Assembly (NCBI RefSeq): GCF_023517795.1
Contig: NZ_CP082928.1
Coordinates: 1,426,001 to 1,490,000, forward strand
Direction of reading: 5' to 3'
Origin: Pseudomonas fulva
GTDB lineage: Bacteria; Pseudomonadota; Gammaproteobacteria; Pseudomonadales; Pseudomonadaceae
DNA length: 64,000 nucleotides
Position numbers and translations under genes: made by a program. The notes under the pieces are model-generated. The model was not told the origin of the DNA and made no database searches. It worked only from the letters and a program-made list of their open reading frames with translations. Shown one piece after another: positions 18,695 to 28,600 of this stretch. Positions within the stretch are counted from its first letter, which is position 1, and every line of letters begins with the position of its first letter.

Positions 18695-19213
18695 ATGCCA
18701 AGACTCTCGGATAGCCAGCCATCGGCGTACTCGCATACGCGGCGTGGCTTCACCCTTATTGAGCTGATGATCATCATTGCCCTGGTCGGGATCGTCGCCG
18801 CGATCGCCGTTCCGAACTTCAACCAGTTCATCAATAAGAGCCGTACGCAATCGTTGAACAACGAGATGCTGGCAATGGTGCAATACGCACGCACCACTGC
18901 AGTCGAGCAAAAGACATTCATGAGAGTTTGCAAGGAGAGCGGCCGCTGGACGGTTAAGAAAACCTGTGCCGATACCTCCGAAGTGCTGCGCAGACTAGAT
19001 ATCCCGTCCGGCAGCACGGTGAATCCGGTCGTCACTTCCGTCACTGAAATACTGTTCAGGTACAACGGAACCAGTACCGATACGACCTTGCTTACCTGCC
19101 AAGGTAGCGATCACGCCAACGGTTACACCATCGACGTAAAAGCCAGCGGCAGCGTACGGAGCTGGCCAAGAGGCATGACGAACTCCACCACTAGCATGAC
19201 AGCCTGTCAGTAG
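18695..19213 (+). CDS. fimU: Minor pilin FimU (GspH/FimT family)
   Basis: Minor pilin, 172 residues, with a canonical prepilin peptidase site (RRG|FTLIELMIII, cleavage after residue 18) and a C-terminal beta domain. FimU joins PilV, W, X and PilE in the complex that primes pilus assembly and connects PilY1 to the tip. It starts 102 bases after fimT, and the gap holds no gene. The leader is long for a type IV prepilin (18 residues), so a later start is possible, but no other ATG precedes the site. Confidence 0.88.
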   Translation: MPRLSDSQPSAYSHTRRGFTLIELMIIIALVGIVAAIAVPNFNQFINKSRTQSLNNEMLAMVQYARTTAVEQKTFMRVCKESGRWTVKKTCADTSEVLRRLDIPSGSTVNPVVTSVTEILFRYNGTSTDTTLLTCQGSDHANGYTIDVKASGSVRSWPRGMTNSTTSMTACQ

Positions 19214-19228
19214 TACCGAGGAATGGCG

Positions 19229-19795
19229 ATGAAAAACGTGGACAAGGGATTCAGCCTGATCGAAGTACTGGTGGCTCTATTGCTAACCACCGTCGGAGTG
19301 CTCGGCATGGTCGCGCTGCAAGGTCGTAGCGTGCAGTACTCGCAAGACTCTGTGCAACGCAATGTGGCGGTGGACCTAGCCACCGAGTTGGTGGAAATCA
19401 TCCGCGCCAACCCTAGCGAAACCTTTAACAATGCCGCACCGCAATTCCCGATGAATAATGGTCTTAAGAGCAGTTCGATCTTCTACAAAGCCAAAGCGTC
19501 GGATTTCTCCAACCCAGCCGATTGTGTCGCGAGCGCTACCGTAGTGCCCAGGACCGCTGCTGAACAACGTAACTGCTGGGCCAGCAAGGCAAAGGCACTA
19601 CTGCCGGGCGGCTCGACCGTCTTCCTCAGCGATTCGTATATCTGTCGCAGCAGCAGCGCCGGCAATTGCAATGGTCAGGGCTCGATGATCGAAATCCGCC
19701 TGGCCTGGCAGGTGCGTGAAGGCACTTGCCTGGACGCAGCTGACACCAGCAACTCTTCGACCATCTGTACCTATACCGTGCGAGTGCAGCCATGA
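19229..19795 (+). CDS. pilV: Type IV pilus minor pilin PilV
   Basis: Minor pilin, 188 residues, prepilin site KG|FSLIEVLVALLL with a short leader. The ATG at 19229 is chosen over 19223 because CGAGGA (19217-19222) gives a spacing of six bases to it and none to the earlier ATG. Six Cys residues in the C-terminal part suggest disulfides. It lies 15 bases after fimU and overlaps pilW by four bases. Confidence 0.9.
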   Translation: MKNVDKGFSLIEVLVALLLTTVGVLGMVALQGRSVQYSQDSVQRNVAVDLATELVEIIRANPSETFNNAAPQFPMNNGLKSSSIFYKAKASDFSNPADCVASATVVPRTAAEQRNCWASKAKALLPGGSTVFLSDSYICRSSSAGNCNGQGSMIEIRLAWQVREGTCLDAADTSNSSTICTYTVRVQP

Positions 19796-20640
19796 ATGAC
19801 ATGAAGCGCCAAAGCGGTTTGTCGATGATCGAACTGCTGATTGCCTTGGCGATCAGCAGCTTTCTGATTCTGGGTATCACCCAGGTATACATCGATAACC
19901 AACGGCATTACCTGTTCCAGCAGAGCCAAAGCGGCAATCTCGACAGCGGGCGATTCGCGTCGCTGTTGCTCGATCAATATCTGGGGAAGGCCGGCTATCG
20001 CCGTACTCCTTCGAGCCTGTTGGAAACATCCTTTCCAGCACGCGCGGCATCGGATGGTTGCATGGCCTTTAGCGCAGGGGCGTCCGTTACCAACCTGGCT
20101 ACGGACGAAGGGGTGGGGTTCTGTCTACGCTATCAGCCGCAGGTAAGTGGAGATCTCGATTGCCAGGGCGTGGCCAGTAACACCACATTCACGCAAGCCT
20201 TCCCTTCTAACCTGACCGCAAGTGACTTGATCGTCCTTGCCTTCAAATATGAGCCTGGGGCTTCGACCGCACTGCAGAACGGCAGGCTTTTGTGCAAGAG
20301 CCTGAACGCCACGACACCTCAATTCACCGAACAGCTCACAGGCATCGCCGATATGCGTGTGGACTTTGGTATTGGCAGCAGTGACGTGCTTTCCAAAGAA
20401 GTGACGTCTTACGTACCGCAGAAAGACTGGACGACCAGTTCGGGAGCTATCCGCAGCGTGCGTTACTGCCTGCTAATGGCAAGCGCAACCGGGCAGCGGG
20501 ATAGCGACGACTCCAAAGTACTCACCGATTGGCTCGCGGTGGCGCCTGACGCGACCAAAACGCGCCTGCAAACAGGCGATAACAAACGCATTTATCAAGT
20601 CGTCGGAAGTACTCAAACTGTCAGGAATCTAATGCCATGA
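19792..20640 (+). CDS. pilW: Type IV pilus minor pilin PilW
   Basis: Large minor pilin, 282 residues, prepilin site SG|LSMIELLIALAIS and the PilW-family segment HYLFQQSQSGNLDSGRFA after the helix. It overlaps both pilV and pilX by ATGA. The product is part of the tip priming complex with PilV and PilX. Confidence 0.92.
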   Translation: MNDMKRQSGLSMIELLIALAISSFLILGITQVYIDNQRHYLFQQSQSGNLDSGRFASLLLDQYLGKAGYRRTPSSLLETSFPARAASDGCMAFSAGASVTNLATDEGVGFCLRYQPQVSGDLDCQGVASNTTFTQAFPSNLTASDLIVLAFKYEPGASTALQNGRLLCKSLNATTPQFTEQLTGIADMRVDFGIGSSDVLSKEVTSYVPQKDWTTSSGAIRSVRYCLLMASATGQRDSDDSKVLTDWLAVAPDATKTRLQTGDNKRIYQVVGSTQTVRNLMP

Positions 20641-21281
20641 CCCACTTATCGAATCGTCAGTCACAGACAGGTGCCGTCTTGGTGGTCGCCTTGGTCATGC
20701 TACTGGTACTGACGCTGATGGCCGTCAGCAGTATGCGAGGCACCACGCTAGAAAGTCGCATCACGGCAAACCGCGCCCACGACACCCAGCAGCAAAGTGC
20801 AGCTGACGCCGCACTGCGGGAAGCAGAGTTTCGCTACTACGGCCCGGCAAATCTGATCGACAAGCTTGAGGGCAGGGCTGCTAATTGCGCGCTGGGCAAT
20901 ACACTTAAAACCAATGGTATTAACAAACCATGCTTACTTGCGATCAAGGACGAGAACCTGCAAACGTTCGTGGAAAATCCCAAGAGCACTGCGAACAACT
21001 TCCTGAAACCTGAATCTGCCGGGGGGCTGCTGTGGATGCCTTATCGAGGCACAGACGCAGCCAATCAGACGGTAGCCGGCACGCGGGAAACCAGCAATGA
21101 ACGTACTACTTACTGGAACAGTACACGAGCAGTCACGGTAGGCAACAACGCCGTCAATGCCGAATACGGCATGGTCGCCGAAGGACAAGGCACTTATTAC
21201 TACCTCAACAATGCCAAAGCGGATGACCAGGTTTACCTGCAGTCGACGCACGCCAATATTTATCTGGGGCTGAACAATTGA
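20637..21281 (+). CDS. pilX: Type IV pilus minor pilin PilX
   Basis: Minor pilin, 214 residues. The prepilin site is TG|AVLVVALVMLLVLTLMAVS, with no Glu at +5, as known for GspK/PilX-type tip subunits, which fits a position at the top of the pilus. The SMRGTTLESRITANRAHD segment is typical of PilX. It overlaps pilW at its start; pilY1 follows directly after its stop. Confidence 0.92.
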   Translation: MTHLSNRQSQTGAVLVVALVMLLVLTLMAVSSMRGTTLESRITANRAHDTQQQSAADAALREAEFRYYGPANLIDKLEGRAANCALGNTLKTNGINKPCLLAIKDENLQTFVENPKSTANNFLKPESAGGLLWMPYRGTDAANQTVAGTRETSNERTTYWNSTRAVTVGNNAVNAEYGMVAEGQGTYYYLNNAKADDQVYLQSTHANIYLGLNN

Positions 21282-21289
21282 GAGCCGGC

Positions 21290-24200
21290 ATGAAAAATTA
21301 TTCAAAACAGGCCTTTTATGTCAAGTCGCTCTCCTGCGCCCTATTCGGCATTACTTTGCTACATGCCGCCACGGGTTATGCAGCAATGTCACAAACCCCG
21401 CTTAGCCTGACTGTTGGCGTGCCGCCCAACATGGCGCTCACCCTAGATGACTCAGGCAGCATGCGTTGGGCTTTCGCCCCAGATAACGTCAACGGGGTAC
21501 ATGCTACTCGACGAGCAAAGTCCAGCGATTTCAACCCGCTGTACTTCAACCCTGCTATTTCCTACCGCGCGCCGATCGTATTCAATACGGCAGGGGTTGA
21601 GCAGCAACTATCTACCAGCTATAGCGCAGCCCTGCTCAACGGCTACAAGAGCAACTACGGCGACATCGACCTGCGCAGTAATTACAGATTTACCTGGAGC
21701 TACGACTTGCTCAGCACCCAGGCCACGGATTACGGCTACAGCAACACCAGTAATCGCTTGGGAGAAAACCCGTCGTCTGATTTCCCTACCTGTTTTGTCA
21801 CGTCCTTATCTAATGGCCAAACTAAAACCTGCACAAGCGCCGGTGTGACTGTTAGCATCCGCCGTAACAATAACGGTACAGGCTGTACTGTTTCTGCCAG
21901 CGGTTGGACTAATGGTTCCTGTAGCTACAATAATTCCAATGGCCGTTATACCGGGGGCTGGGCACAAGCAGGCGTTCCCGCTTATTACTACACTTACGAC
22001 ACCACCTTGGCTACCAACTGCACCACGGCCAACGACAATTGCTATCGTCTAAACTACGTCAGTGAAGATCAACAACAGAACTTCGCAAACTGGTATTCGT
22101 TTTATCGCAATCGCGCCTTGGCCACTATTTCCGCTGCGGCACTCGCCTTCTATGACCTTTCCCCCTCGGTACGCCTGACCTGGCAGGGCCTCGGTAACTG
22201 TACCTCCTTTAGCGGCAACGACACCGATAATTGCTACAACAACTCCCTTAAGGAGTACTCGCCGACACATAAAGGCCAACTCTACGCGTGGTTGCAAAAC
22301 ATCAAATTTAACCAAAGCACTCCTCTCCCTGCGGCGCTCAAGCGCGCAGGTGAGTTCTACACTACCGCCACACCCTGGCAAAAAAACCCCAACGGTACCG
22401 GCAACACTACCAAGAATACCTATGCGTGCCGTGCCAGCTATCACATCCTAATGACTGATGGCCAATGGAACGATACCACCACCAGGCCTAGCAACTTCCG
22501 ACACGACGCGGCGACCTTTAACCTGCCGGATGGGCGTGCCTATAGTGAGCAAAGGCCTTTCTATGATAGCCAGGCAGAGACCCTTGCCGACTTGGCGATG
22601 CACTACTGGGCTACCGATCTCAACCCGAATTTGGATAACGACGTACCGGCTTATATCCCCTTCAAGAGCGGCGATACCACTACCGACTATTGGGATGCGC
22701 GCAATGACCCAGCCACCTGGCAGCACATGACTAACTTCATGATGGGCTTAGGTCTGACCCAATCGCTTAATAATGCTAACGTGCCTTGGGCTGGTAGCAC
22801 CTTCACAGGCAAGGGCTACAGAGATCTGGTTGCTGGCACAGTTAACTGGCCGGCTGCGTCCAGCGGCAGCGCCAACAATATCTACGATCTATGGCATGCT
22901 GCAATCAACTCCCGCGGCGAGTTCTTCAGTGTTGATAGCCCTGAAGCTATGGTGCAGGCTTTCGTTGATATTCTATCGCGTATTTCCGATCGTAAATCGA
23001 CCGCAGCGCGCCCAGCGATCAACTCTGGCCAAGTCAGTGTCGACGAAAACAATAACGGCACGGTCAAGACGGTTTCTTATCAGACCTCTTACGCCAGTGA
23101 TGACAACTGGTCAGGCGACGTAAAACGTTTTGAAAAAAGCTGGAATGCCCAGACCAAAGCAATGGAAACCAGGGAGGTCTGGAGCGCCAAAGCCATGGTT
23201 CCTGGCAGCCGTACGATTAAGATCGCAGGCACAAATAATACGGGACTGGCGGAGTTCAACTCTGATAATGCTGCATTGACAAGCTACTCGGGCACTACAT
23301 TGCTCTCCTACCTGAACCGTGACCCAGAAAATGCCAATACCGCAGATACGAAAGGCGCGGACCGGATCAGCTATCTACGTGGAAACAGAGCCGGCGAAGG
23401 TACTACCTTCCGACAGCGTAGCGGGGTGCTTGGCGACTTTTACTCCTCGTCGCCGGCTGTAGTACTCAATACCCTTCGCTACTTGGAGCAGTTTACCAAT
23501 CGTCTGGAGGGTAACGATGCCTACACAACCTTTAAAGGACGTATCGCAAACCGTACCCCGCGCCTCTACGTCGGCGGCAACGACGGCATGCTGCATGGTT
23601 TCAACGCTAACACGGGAGCTGAAGAGTTTGCCTTCATACCCTCTGCAGTCTTCCCCAAACTGAACAAACTTACAGGCTCCAACTACAGCCATGAATTTTA
23701 TGTAGATGGCTCGCCTGTAGTAGCTGACGTTTATACAGGAAGCGAGTGGCGCACGATTCTCGTCGGCACATTGAAAGCTGGTGGCAAGTCTATCTTTGCA
23801 CTAGACATCACCCACACAGGAGAAGAGAAGCTACTTTGGCAGTTCGACGAAAACAGTATCACCGACACGAATGCAGTAAAGATGGGTTACAGCTTCTCCC
23901 AGCCAACCATTGCTCGTTTGCATACTGGTAAATGGGCAGTAGTTTTTGGGAACGGCTACGAAAGCGCCAACAACACCAATGGAAAGGCCGCACTGTTTAT
24001 TCTCGATGCTCTGGATGGCACGCTAGTAAGAAGCCTGGAAGTGCAGGGTACTAGCGGTATCGCTAACGGCCTTTCAACGCCAAAGTTGGGCGATTTCAAC
24101 GCCGACGGTACAGCAGATTACGCCTACGCAGGCGACCTGCAGGGCAACATGTGGCGGTTTGATCTGCTGCGGGCTACGCAAGATGCTAATGCCCCGTTCA

Positions 24201-25003
24201 AGGTCACAAATGATGTTCCTGCCAGCGATTTCAAAGTGGGATTTAGAGGCAATCCGCTGTTCAGAGCTAGTGCAGATACCGAAGGTACACAGCGACAAGC
24301 AATCACCTCTGCACCTAGCCTTGTGACCCACCCCACAGGGAAAGGCTATCTGGTTGTCTTCGGCACTGGTCGTTTCTACGATACAGCCGATAAAGCCGGC
24401 GACAAGAGCATGAGCCAAAGCGTTTATGGTATCTGGGATAAACAGACGCTGGGAGAAACAGCAAGTAATCCCAATATTCAGCGCTCAAGCCTGCAGGAGC
24501 AAACTATCGTGACCACGACTACCGTATCGGCTGATGGCAGCACGGCACGTGGCCGGGTGATCAGTAACAATGCCGTGCGCTGGCAAGCGGCCACCCAAGG
24601 GGGCGTCACGCGAGCAGCACAAAATGGCTGGTATTTGAACCTCGTCCGGGAGGACGGCGAGATGGTGGTAGAAAACATGTCACAGCTGGGCCGGACAATC
24701 TTTTTCCAGTCACTGGTTCCGAACGATGACCCCTGTGGCGACGGCGCGGCGAATTGGACCTATGCCGTTAACCCATACACTGGAGGGAGAACCACTCAAA
24801 AGGCATTTGACTACGCCCCAACTACAGATGTTGGTACAACTATCGTTTCGGCCATTCGCCAGGACGGCGAAGGCGGTGGCACGTTGTCTCAGAACTCGGA
24901 TAGCAGTTACCAGTATTGCACTGGCCAGTCCTGCATCAACATTTATCCAGATCCAACCAGCATCGGTCGTCAGGCGTGGCGTCGTACGGAGGAACAACAA
25001 TGA
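21290..25003 (+). CDS. pilY1: Type IV pilus tip adhesin/mechanosensor PilY1, copy A
   Basis: Secreted tip protein required for pilus extension, adhesion and surface sensing; 1237 residues, near the PAO1 size. Signal peptide 1-32. A von Willebrand A-like N-terminal domain contains a MIDAS-type D-x-S-x-S (Asp53, Ser55, Ser57 in LDDSGSM). The C-terminal beta-propeller has an EF-hand-like calcium loop at about residue 935 ([15 protein letters not shown]). A TTG at 21278 overlaps the pilX stop, but the ATG at 21290 with GAGAG upstream fits the leader better. Its GC content is well below that of flanking genes; one 60-base line counted by eye is about 45%. The stop overlaps the pilE start. Confidence 0.93.
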   Translation: MKNYSKQAFYVKSLSCALFGITLLHAATGYAAMSQTPLSLTVGVPPNMALTLDDSGSMRWAFAPDNVNGVHATRRAKSSDFNPLYFNPAISYRAPIVFNTAGVEQQLSTSYSAALLNGYKSNYGDIDLRSNYRFTWSYDLLSTQATDYGYSNTSNRLGENPSSDFPTCFVTSLSNGQTKTCTSAGVTVSIRRNNNGTGCTVSASGWTNGSCSYNNSNGRYTGGWAQAGVPAYYYTYDTTLATNCTTANDNCYRLNYVSEDQQQNFANWYSFYRNRALATISAAALAFYDLSPSVRLTWQGLGNCTSFSGNDTDNCYNNSLKEYSPTHKGQLYAWLQNIKFNQSTPLPAALKRAGEFYTTATPWQKNPNGTGNTTKNTYACRASYHILMTDGQWNDTTTRPSNFRHDAATFNLPDGRAYSEQRPFYDSQAETLADLAMHYWATDLNPNLDNDVPAYIPFKSGDTTTDYWDARNDPATWQHMTNFMMGLGLTQSLNNANVPWAGSTFTGKGYRDLVAGTVNWPAASSGSANNIYDLWHAAINSRGEFFSVDSPEAMVQAFVDILSRISDRKSTAARPAINSGQVSVDENNNGTVKTVSYQTSYASDDNWSGDVKRFEKSWNAQTKAMETREVWSAKAMVPGSRTIKIAGTNNTGLAEFNSDNAALTSYSGTTLLSYLNRDPENANTADTKGADRISYLRGNRAGEGTTFRQRSGVLGDFYSSSPAVVLNTLRYLEQFTNRLEGNDAYTTFKGRIANRTPRLYVGGNDGMLHGFNANTGAEEFAFIPSAVFPKLNKLTGSNYSHEFYVDGSPVVADVYTGSEWRTILVGTLKAGGKSIFALDITHTGEEKLLWQFDENSITDTNAVKMGYSFSQPTIARLHTGKWAVVFGNGYESANNTNGKAALFILDALDGTLVRSLEVQGTSGIANGLSTPKLGDFNADGTADYAYAGDLQGNMWRFDLLRATQDANAPFKVTNDVPASDFKVGFRGNPLFRASADTEGTQRQAITSAPSLVTHPTGKGYLVVFGTGRFYDTADKAGDKSMSQSVYGIWDKQTLGETASNPNIQRSSLQEQTIVTTTTVSADGSTARGRVISNNAVRWQAATQGGVTRAAQNGWYLNLVREDGEMVVENMSQLGRTIFFQSLVPNDDPCGDGAANWTYAVNPYTGGRTTQKAFDYAPTTDVGTTIVSAIRQDGEGGGTLSQNSDSSYQYCTGQSCINIYPDPTSIGRQAWRRTEEQQ

Positions 25004-25446
25004 GCCTGATCATAGGCAACCCCCGGTCTTCCGCTCGGCAAGCCGGCTTCACTCTGATCGAGGTGATGGTCGTCGTGGCCATCATCGGCATACTGGCAGC
25101 CATCGCTTACCCGAGTTACACCGAATATGTGAAGCGCGGTAACCGTACAGAGGGCCAGGCGTTACTGAGTGATGCGGCCGCTCGCCAGGAGCGCTATTTC
25201 AGTCAGAACAATACCTATGTCACGGCTGCGGCCGACATCGGGAAATTAGGAATGAATCTTTCGAACAACAGATCGGCTACTGGAAAATATGTCTTTTCCG
25301 TAAGTAAGGTGGATGGTGACGGCGGTTATACCCTGACAGCCACCCAACAGTTCAGCGATACGAAATGTGGCAACCTCACGCTGACCGCGAACGGTATCAA
25401 AGGAGCCACCGCTTCAGGCGCCAGTGCGAGCGACTGCTGGCGCTAG
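25000..25446 (+). CDS. pilE: Type IV pilus minor pilin PilE
   Basis: Minor pilin, 148 residues, with site [20 protein letters not shown] and a C-terminal pair of Cys (KCGNLT, DCWR) forming the pilin D-loop. The start at 25000 has GGAGGAA eight bases upstream and overlaps the pilY1 stop (ATGA). In PAO1 a short pilY2 lies between pilY1 and pilE; none is present here. A strong terminator follows, ending the transcript. Confidence 0.93.
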   Translation: MSLIIGNPRSSARQAGFTLIEVMVVVAIIGILAAIAYPSYTEYVKRGNRTEGQALLSDAAARQERYFSQNNTYVTAAADIGKLGMNLSNNRSATGKYVFSVSKVDGDGGYTLTATQQFSDTKCGNLTLTANGIKGATASGASASDCWR

Positions 25447-25463
25447 CTCAATAATCTGCAACT

Positions 25464-25491
25464 AAAAACCGCGCCATGCGCGGTTTTTTTT
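25464..25491. terminator. Intrinsic terminator after pilE
   Basis: AAAAACCGCGC (25464-25474), loop CAT, GCGCGGTTTTT (25478-25488), followed by further T residues: a textbook hairpin with a U-tract. It sits 18 bases after the pilE stop and separates the main pilin transcript from the second pilY1 gene. Confidence 0.92.
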
Positions 25492-25654
25492 GCCTACGAT
25501 TTACTAGGAAAACCCTCTCAGAAGGCATCAACGTGGCGCTACTCGTATTCAAAGATGCGAGCGAAACCGTGAAGCCTATTGGCCTTCGAACGACGAGAGG
25601 TAGCTGAATCGGGCAGAACTATCTGCTCCCGGTAAGACCCTATACCTAAGGAGC

Positions 25655-25681
25655 ATGAGCAAGGGAGAGCCGGCAAGATGA
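25655..25681 (+). CDS. Eight-codon upstream ORF coupled to pilY1 copy B
   Basis: TAAGGAG six bases before an ATG at 25655 opens the reading frame MSKGEPAR, whose TGA overlaps the ATG of pilY1 copy B (ATGA). The Shine-Dalgarno is stronger than the one directly in front of the pilY1 start. It could couple translation of the adhesin to a short leader, mimicking the pilX-pilY1 junction. It is too short to judge as a functional peptide. Confidence 0.4.
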   Translation: MSKGEPAR

Positions 25682-28600
25682 AGCGACTCACAACCAACTT
25701 CAATGTTAAAACGCTGCGCTACGCCATGTTGAGCGCTGCACTGTCGGGCAACGCAAGCAGCTTGGCGGCCGTTTCACAAAGTCCGCTAAGCCTGACAGTG
25801 GGCGTACCGCCCAATATGTTGGTGACACTGGATGACTCGGGAAGCATGCGCTGGGGGTTCGCCCCAGATGGATTAAGCGACGAGTCAGCTACCCGTCGGG
25901 CCAAGTCCAGTGCGTACAATCCGATCTACTACAATCCCAGCGCCACTTATGCCGCTCCGCTGGTCTTCGATACATCGGGCAATGAACAACAGCTGGCGAC
26001 AACTTTCACTCAGGCTTGGCACAACGGTTTCAGAACCTCAGTCGGCTCGGCAAACTTGAGCGGAGCAGGCTATCGAGTGGCCTGGGATGTCCCCATAACC
26101 ACCGTTCCAGGAAGCGCCAGCTACAACTACGGAGACGTAAGCAACTACGCTCAGCCAACGGGTACGGTTTCACGGCTGGCCGATAACCCGAGTGCAGATT
26201 TCTCTGCCACGGTAGGCCTCGGCATCCTTGCTCCTACTCAGATAACCTCGCCCGGCGGCATCCAATTCACCATTACGCCGATTTTGATAGGCGTGCTCGG
26301 CTGTACGGCCACTGCCAGCTATCCCGGCATTTTTTCAGGCCTCACCGCCGACTGTAGCAGAACGGCCAGCGGTTACACCGCATCGCTGGTCAGACGCCCA
26401 GTACCGGCTTACTACTACATCTATGATTCAAGCAGAGCCAGCAATTGCACTACGAGCAACGATAGTTGCTACGCCTTACGATTCGTCGGTAGCAACGAAC
26501 AGGCGAACTTCGCAAATTGGTACTCCTTCTACCGCAACCGAGCGCTGTCGACCATCTCTGCTGCCGCGCTGGCTTTCTACAATCTTTCGCCTTCCGTTAG
26601 GTTGAGTTGGCAAGGACTGGGACGCTGCACCACCTTTGATGGCAGTGACACCACCTACTGCCGTAATAACGCATTCAAGGCTTATACGCCCGCTCATAAA
26701 GGGCAGCTCTACGCTTGGCTACAGAATATTGCCTTCGACCAGAGCACCTATCTGCCGGCAGCAATGAAGCGGGCTGGCGAGTTCTACAGAACGACGGTTC
26801 CCTGGCAGGCATTTCCCAATGCGACTGGAACCAACACGACCCAGAACACCTACGCCTGCCGTGCCAGCTACCACATCATGATGACCGATGGGCAGTGGAA
26901 TGAAGCGGCAAGCGCGCCGAGCAATTTCCGTCATGACGCGGCATCTTTCACGCTTCCGGATGGCAGAGCGTTCACGCAACGCGCGCCTTATTACGACAGT
27001 ACGCCCAATACGCTAGCGGATCTCGCCATGCACTACTGGGCCACTGACCTGAACCCCAGCCTCAGCAACAACCTGCCCGCCTACCTGCCATCCAAAAGTG
27101 GCGATACGACAGCCGACTATTGGAACCCCCGCAACGATCCGGCGACCTGGCAACATATGACCAATTTCACCATGGGGCTCGGACTCACACAGTCTTTAAC
27201 CCAGAGCAATATTCCGTGGGGTGGCAGCACCTTTGCCGGAAGTGGTTACTCCGCGCTTGAAGCCGGCGCGACGTGGCCCCCGGCAGCAGCCAATGCCACC
27301 GATGCGAATGTCTACGACCTGTGGCACGCGGCAATCAACTCCCGTGGAGAGTTCTTCAGCGTCGACAGTCCAGACGCCATGGTGCAAGCCTTCGCGGATA
27401 TCCTTTCGCGCATCGCCGACCGCAAGTCCAGTGCCGCCCGCCCGGCAATAAACTCTGGCCAAGTGAGCCCTGACGAGGGTACGACTCAAACAGTCTCCTA
27501 CCAAACCTCCTACGCCAGTGACGACAATTGGTCTGGAGACGTAAAGCGCTTCGAAAAGCGCTGGAATCCTCAAACCAACGCCATCGATACCGTGGAGGTT
27601 TGGAGCGCTAAGACCAAGGTCCCAGCCTGGGCGCAACGCCGAATAAAGATCGCAGCCCCGGCCACTGTCAGTAATAACGGGCTTCAGGACCTCACCTCCG
27701 CCAATGCGTCACTAAGCCAATATGCCGGTACCACGCTGCTCGCCTATCTGGCGAGAAATCCGGAAACCGGCCTTGTTGATAACTTGGCCGCCTCTCGCGT
27801 GGACTATCTACGTGGCAATCGGGCGGGTGAAGGCACCACGTTCCGTCGTCGCAGCGGCTTATTGGGCGATTTTTACTCGTCTAGCCCTGCGGTTGTATCG
27901 GGCGCGCGATACCTCGAGCAGTTTTCCAATCGCCTGGAGGGCAATACGGCTTACACCACTTTCAAAGCGGCCATCGCTAATCGAACTCCGCGCATCTATG
28001 TCGGCGGCAACGCGGGCATGTTGCACGGCTTCAATGCGCTTACGGGGGTCGAGGAGTTCGCCTTCATACCATCAGCGGTCTTTTCCAAGCTGCACAAGCT
28101 GACAGGTTCCAATTATTCACACGAGTTCTATGTGGACGGCTCACCGGTTGTAGGCGATGTCTATGACAGCGCCACCCGCCAATGGCGAACCATTCTGGTG
28201 GGTACGCTGAAAGCAGGCGGTAAGTCTATTTTTGCCCTCGACGTCACCACACCCGGAAGTGAAAAACTGCTGTGGCAGTTCGATGAGAACAGCATCGCTG
28301 CAACCACCGCCGTGAAAATGGGTTACAGCTATTCGCAACCTACCATCGCGCGTCTGCACAACGGTAAGTGGGCGGTGGTATTCGGCAATGGCTATGAGAG
28401 CGCGGGCAACACCAACGGCAAGGCTGCTCTTTTTATCCTTGACGCCATGCAGGGCACGCTGCTCAGGAGCCTCGAAGTTCAGGGGGCGATTGGCCTCGCC
28501 AATGGGCTGTCGACGCCCAAGCTGGCCGACTACAACGCTGACGGCGTAGCCGATTACGCCTATGCGGGCGATCTGCAGGGAAATATGTGGCGTTTCGACC

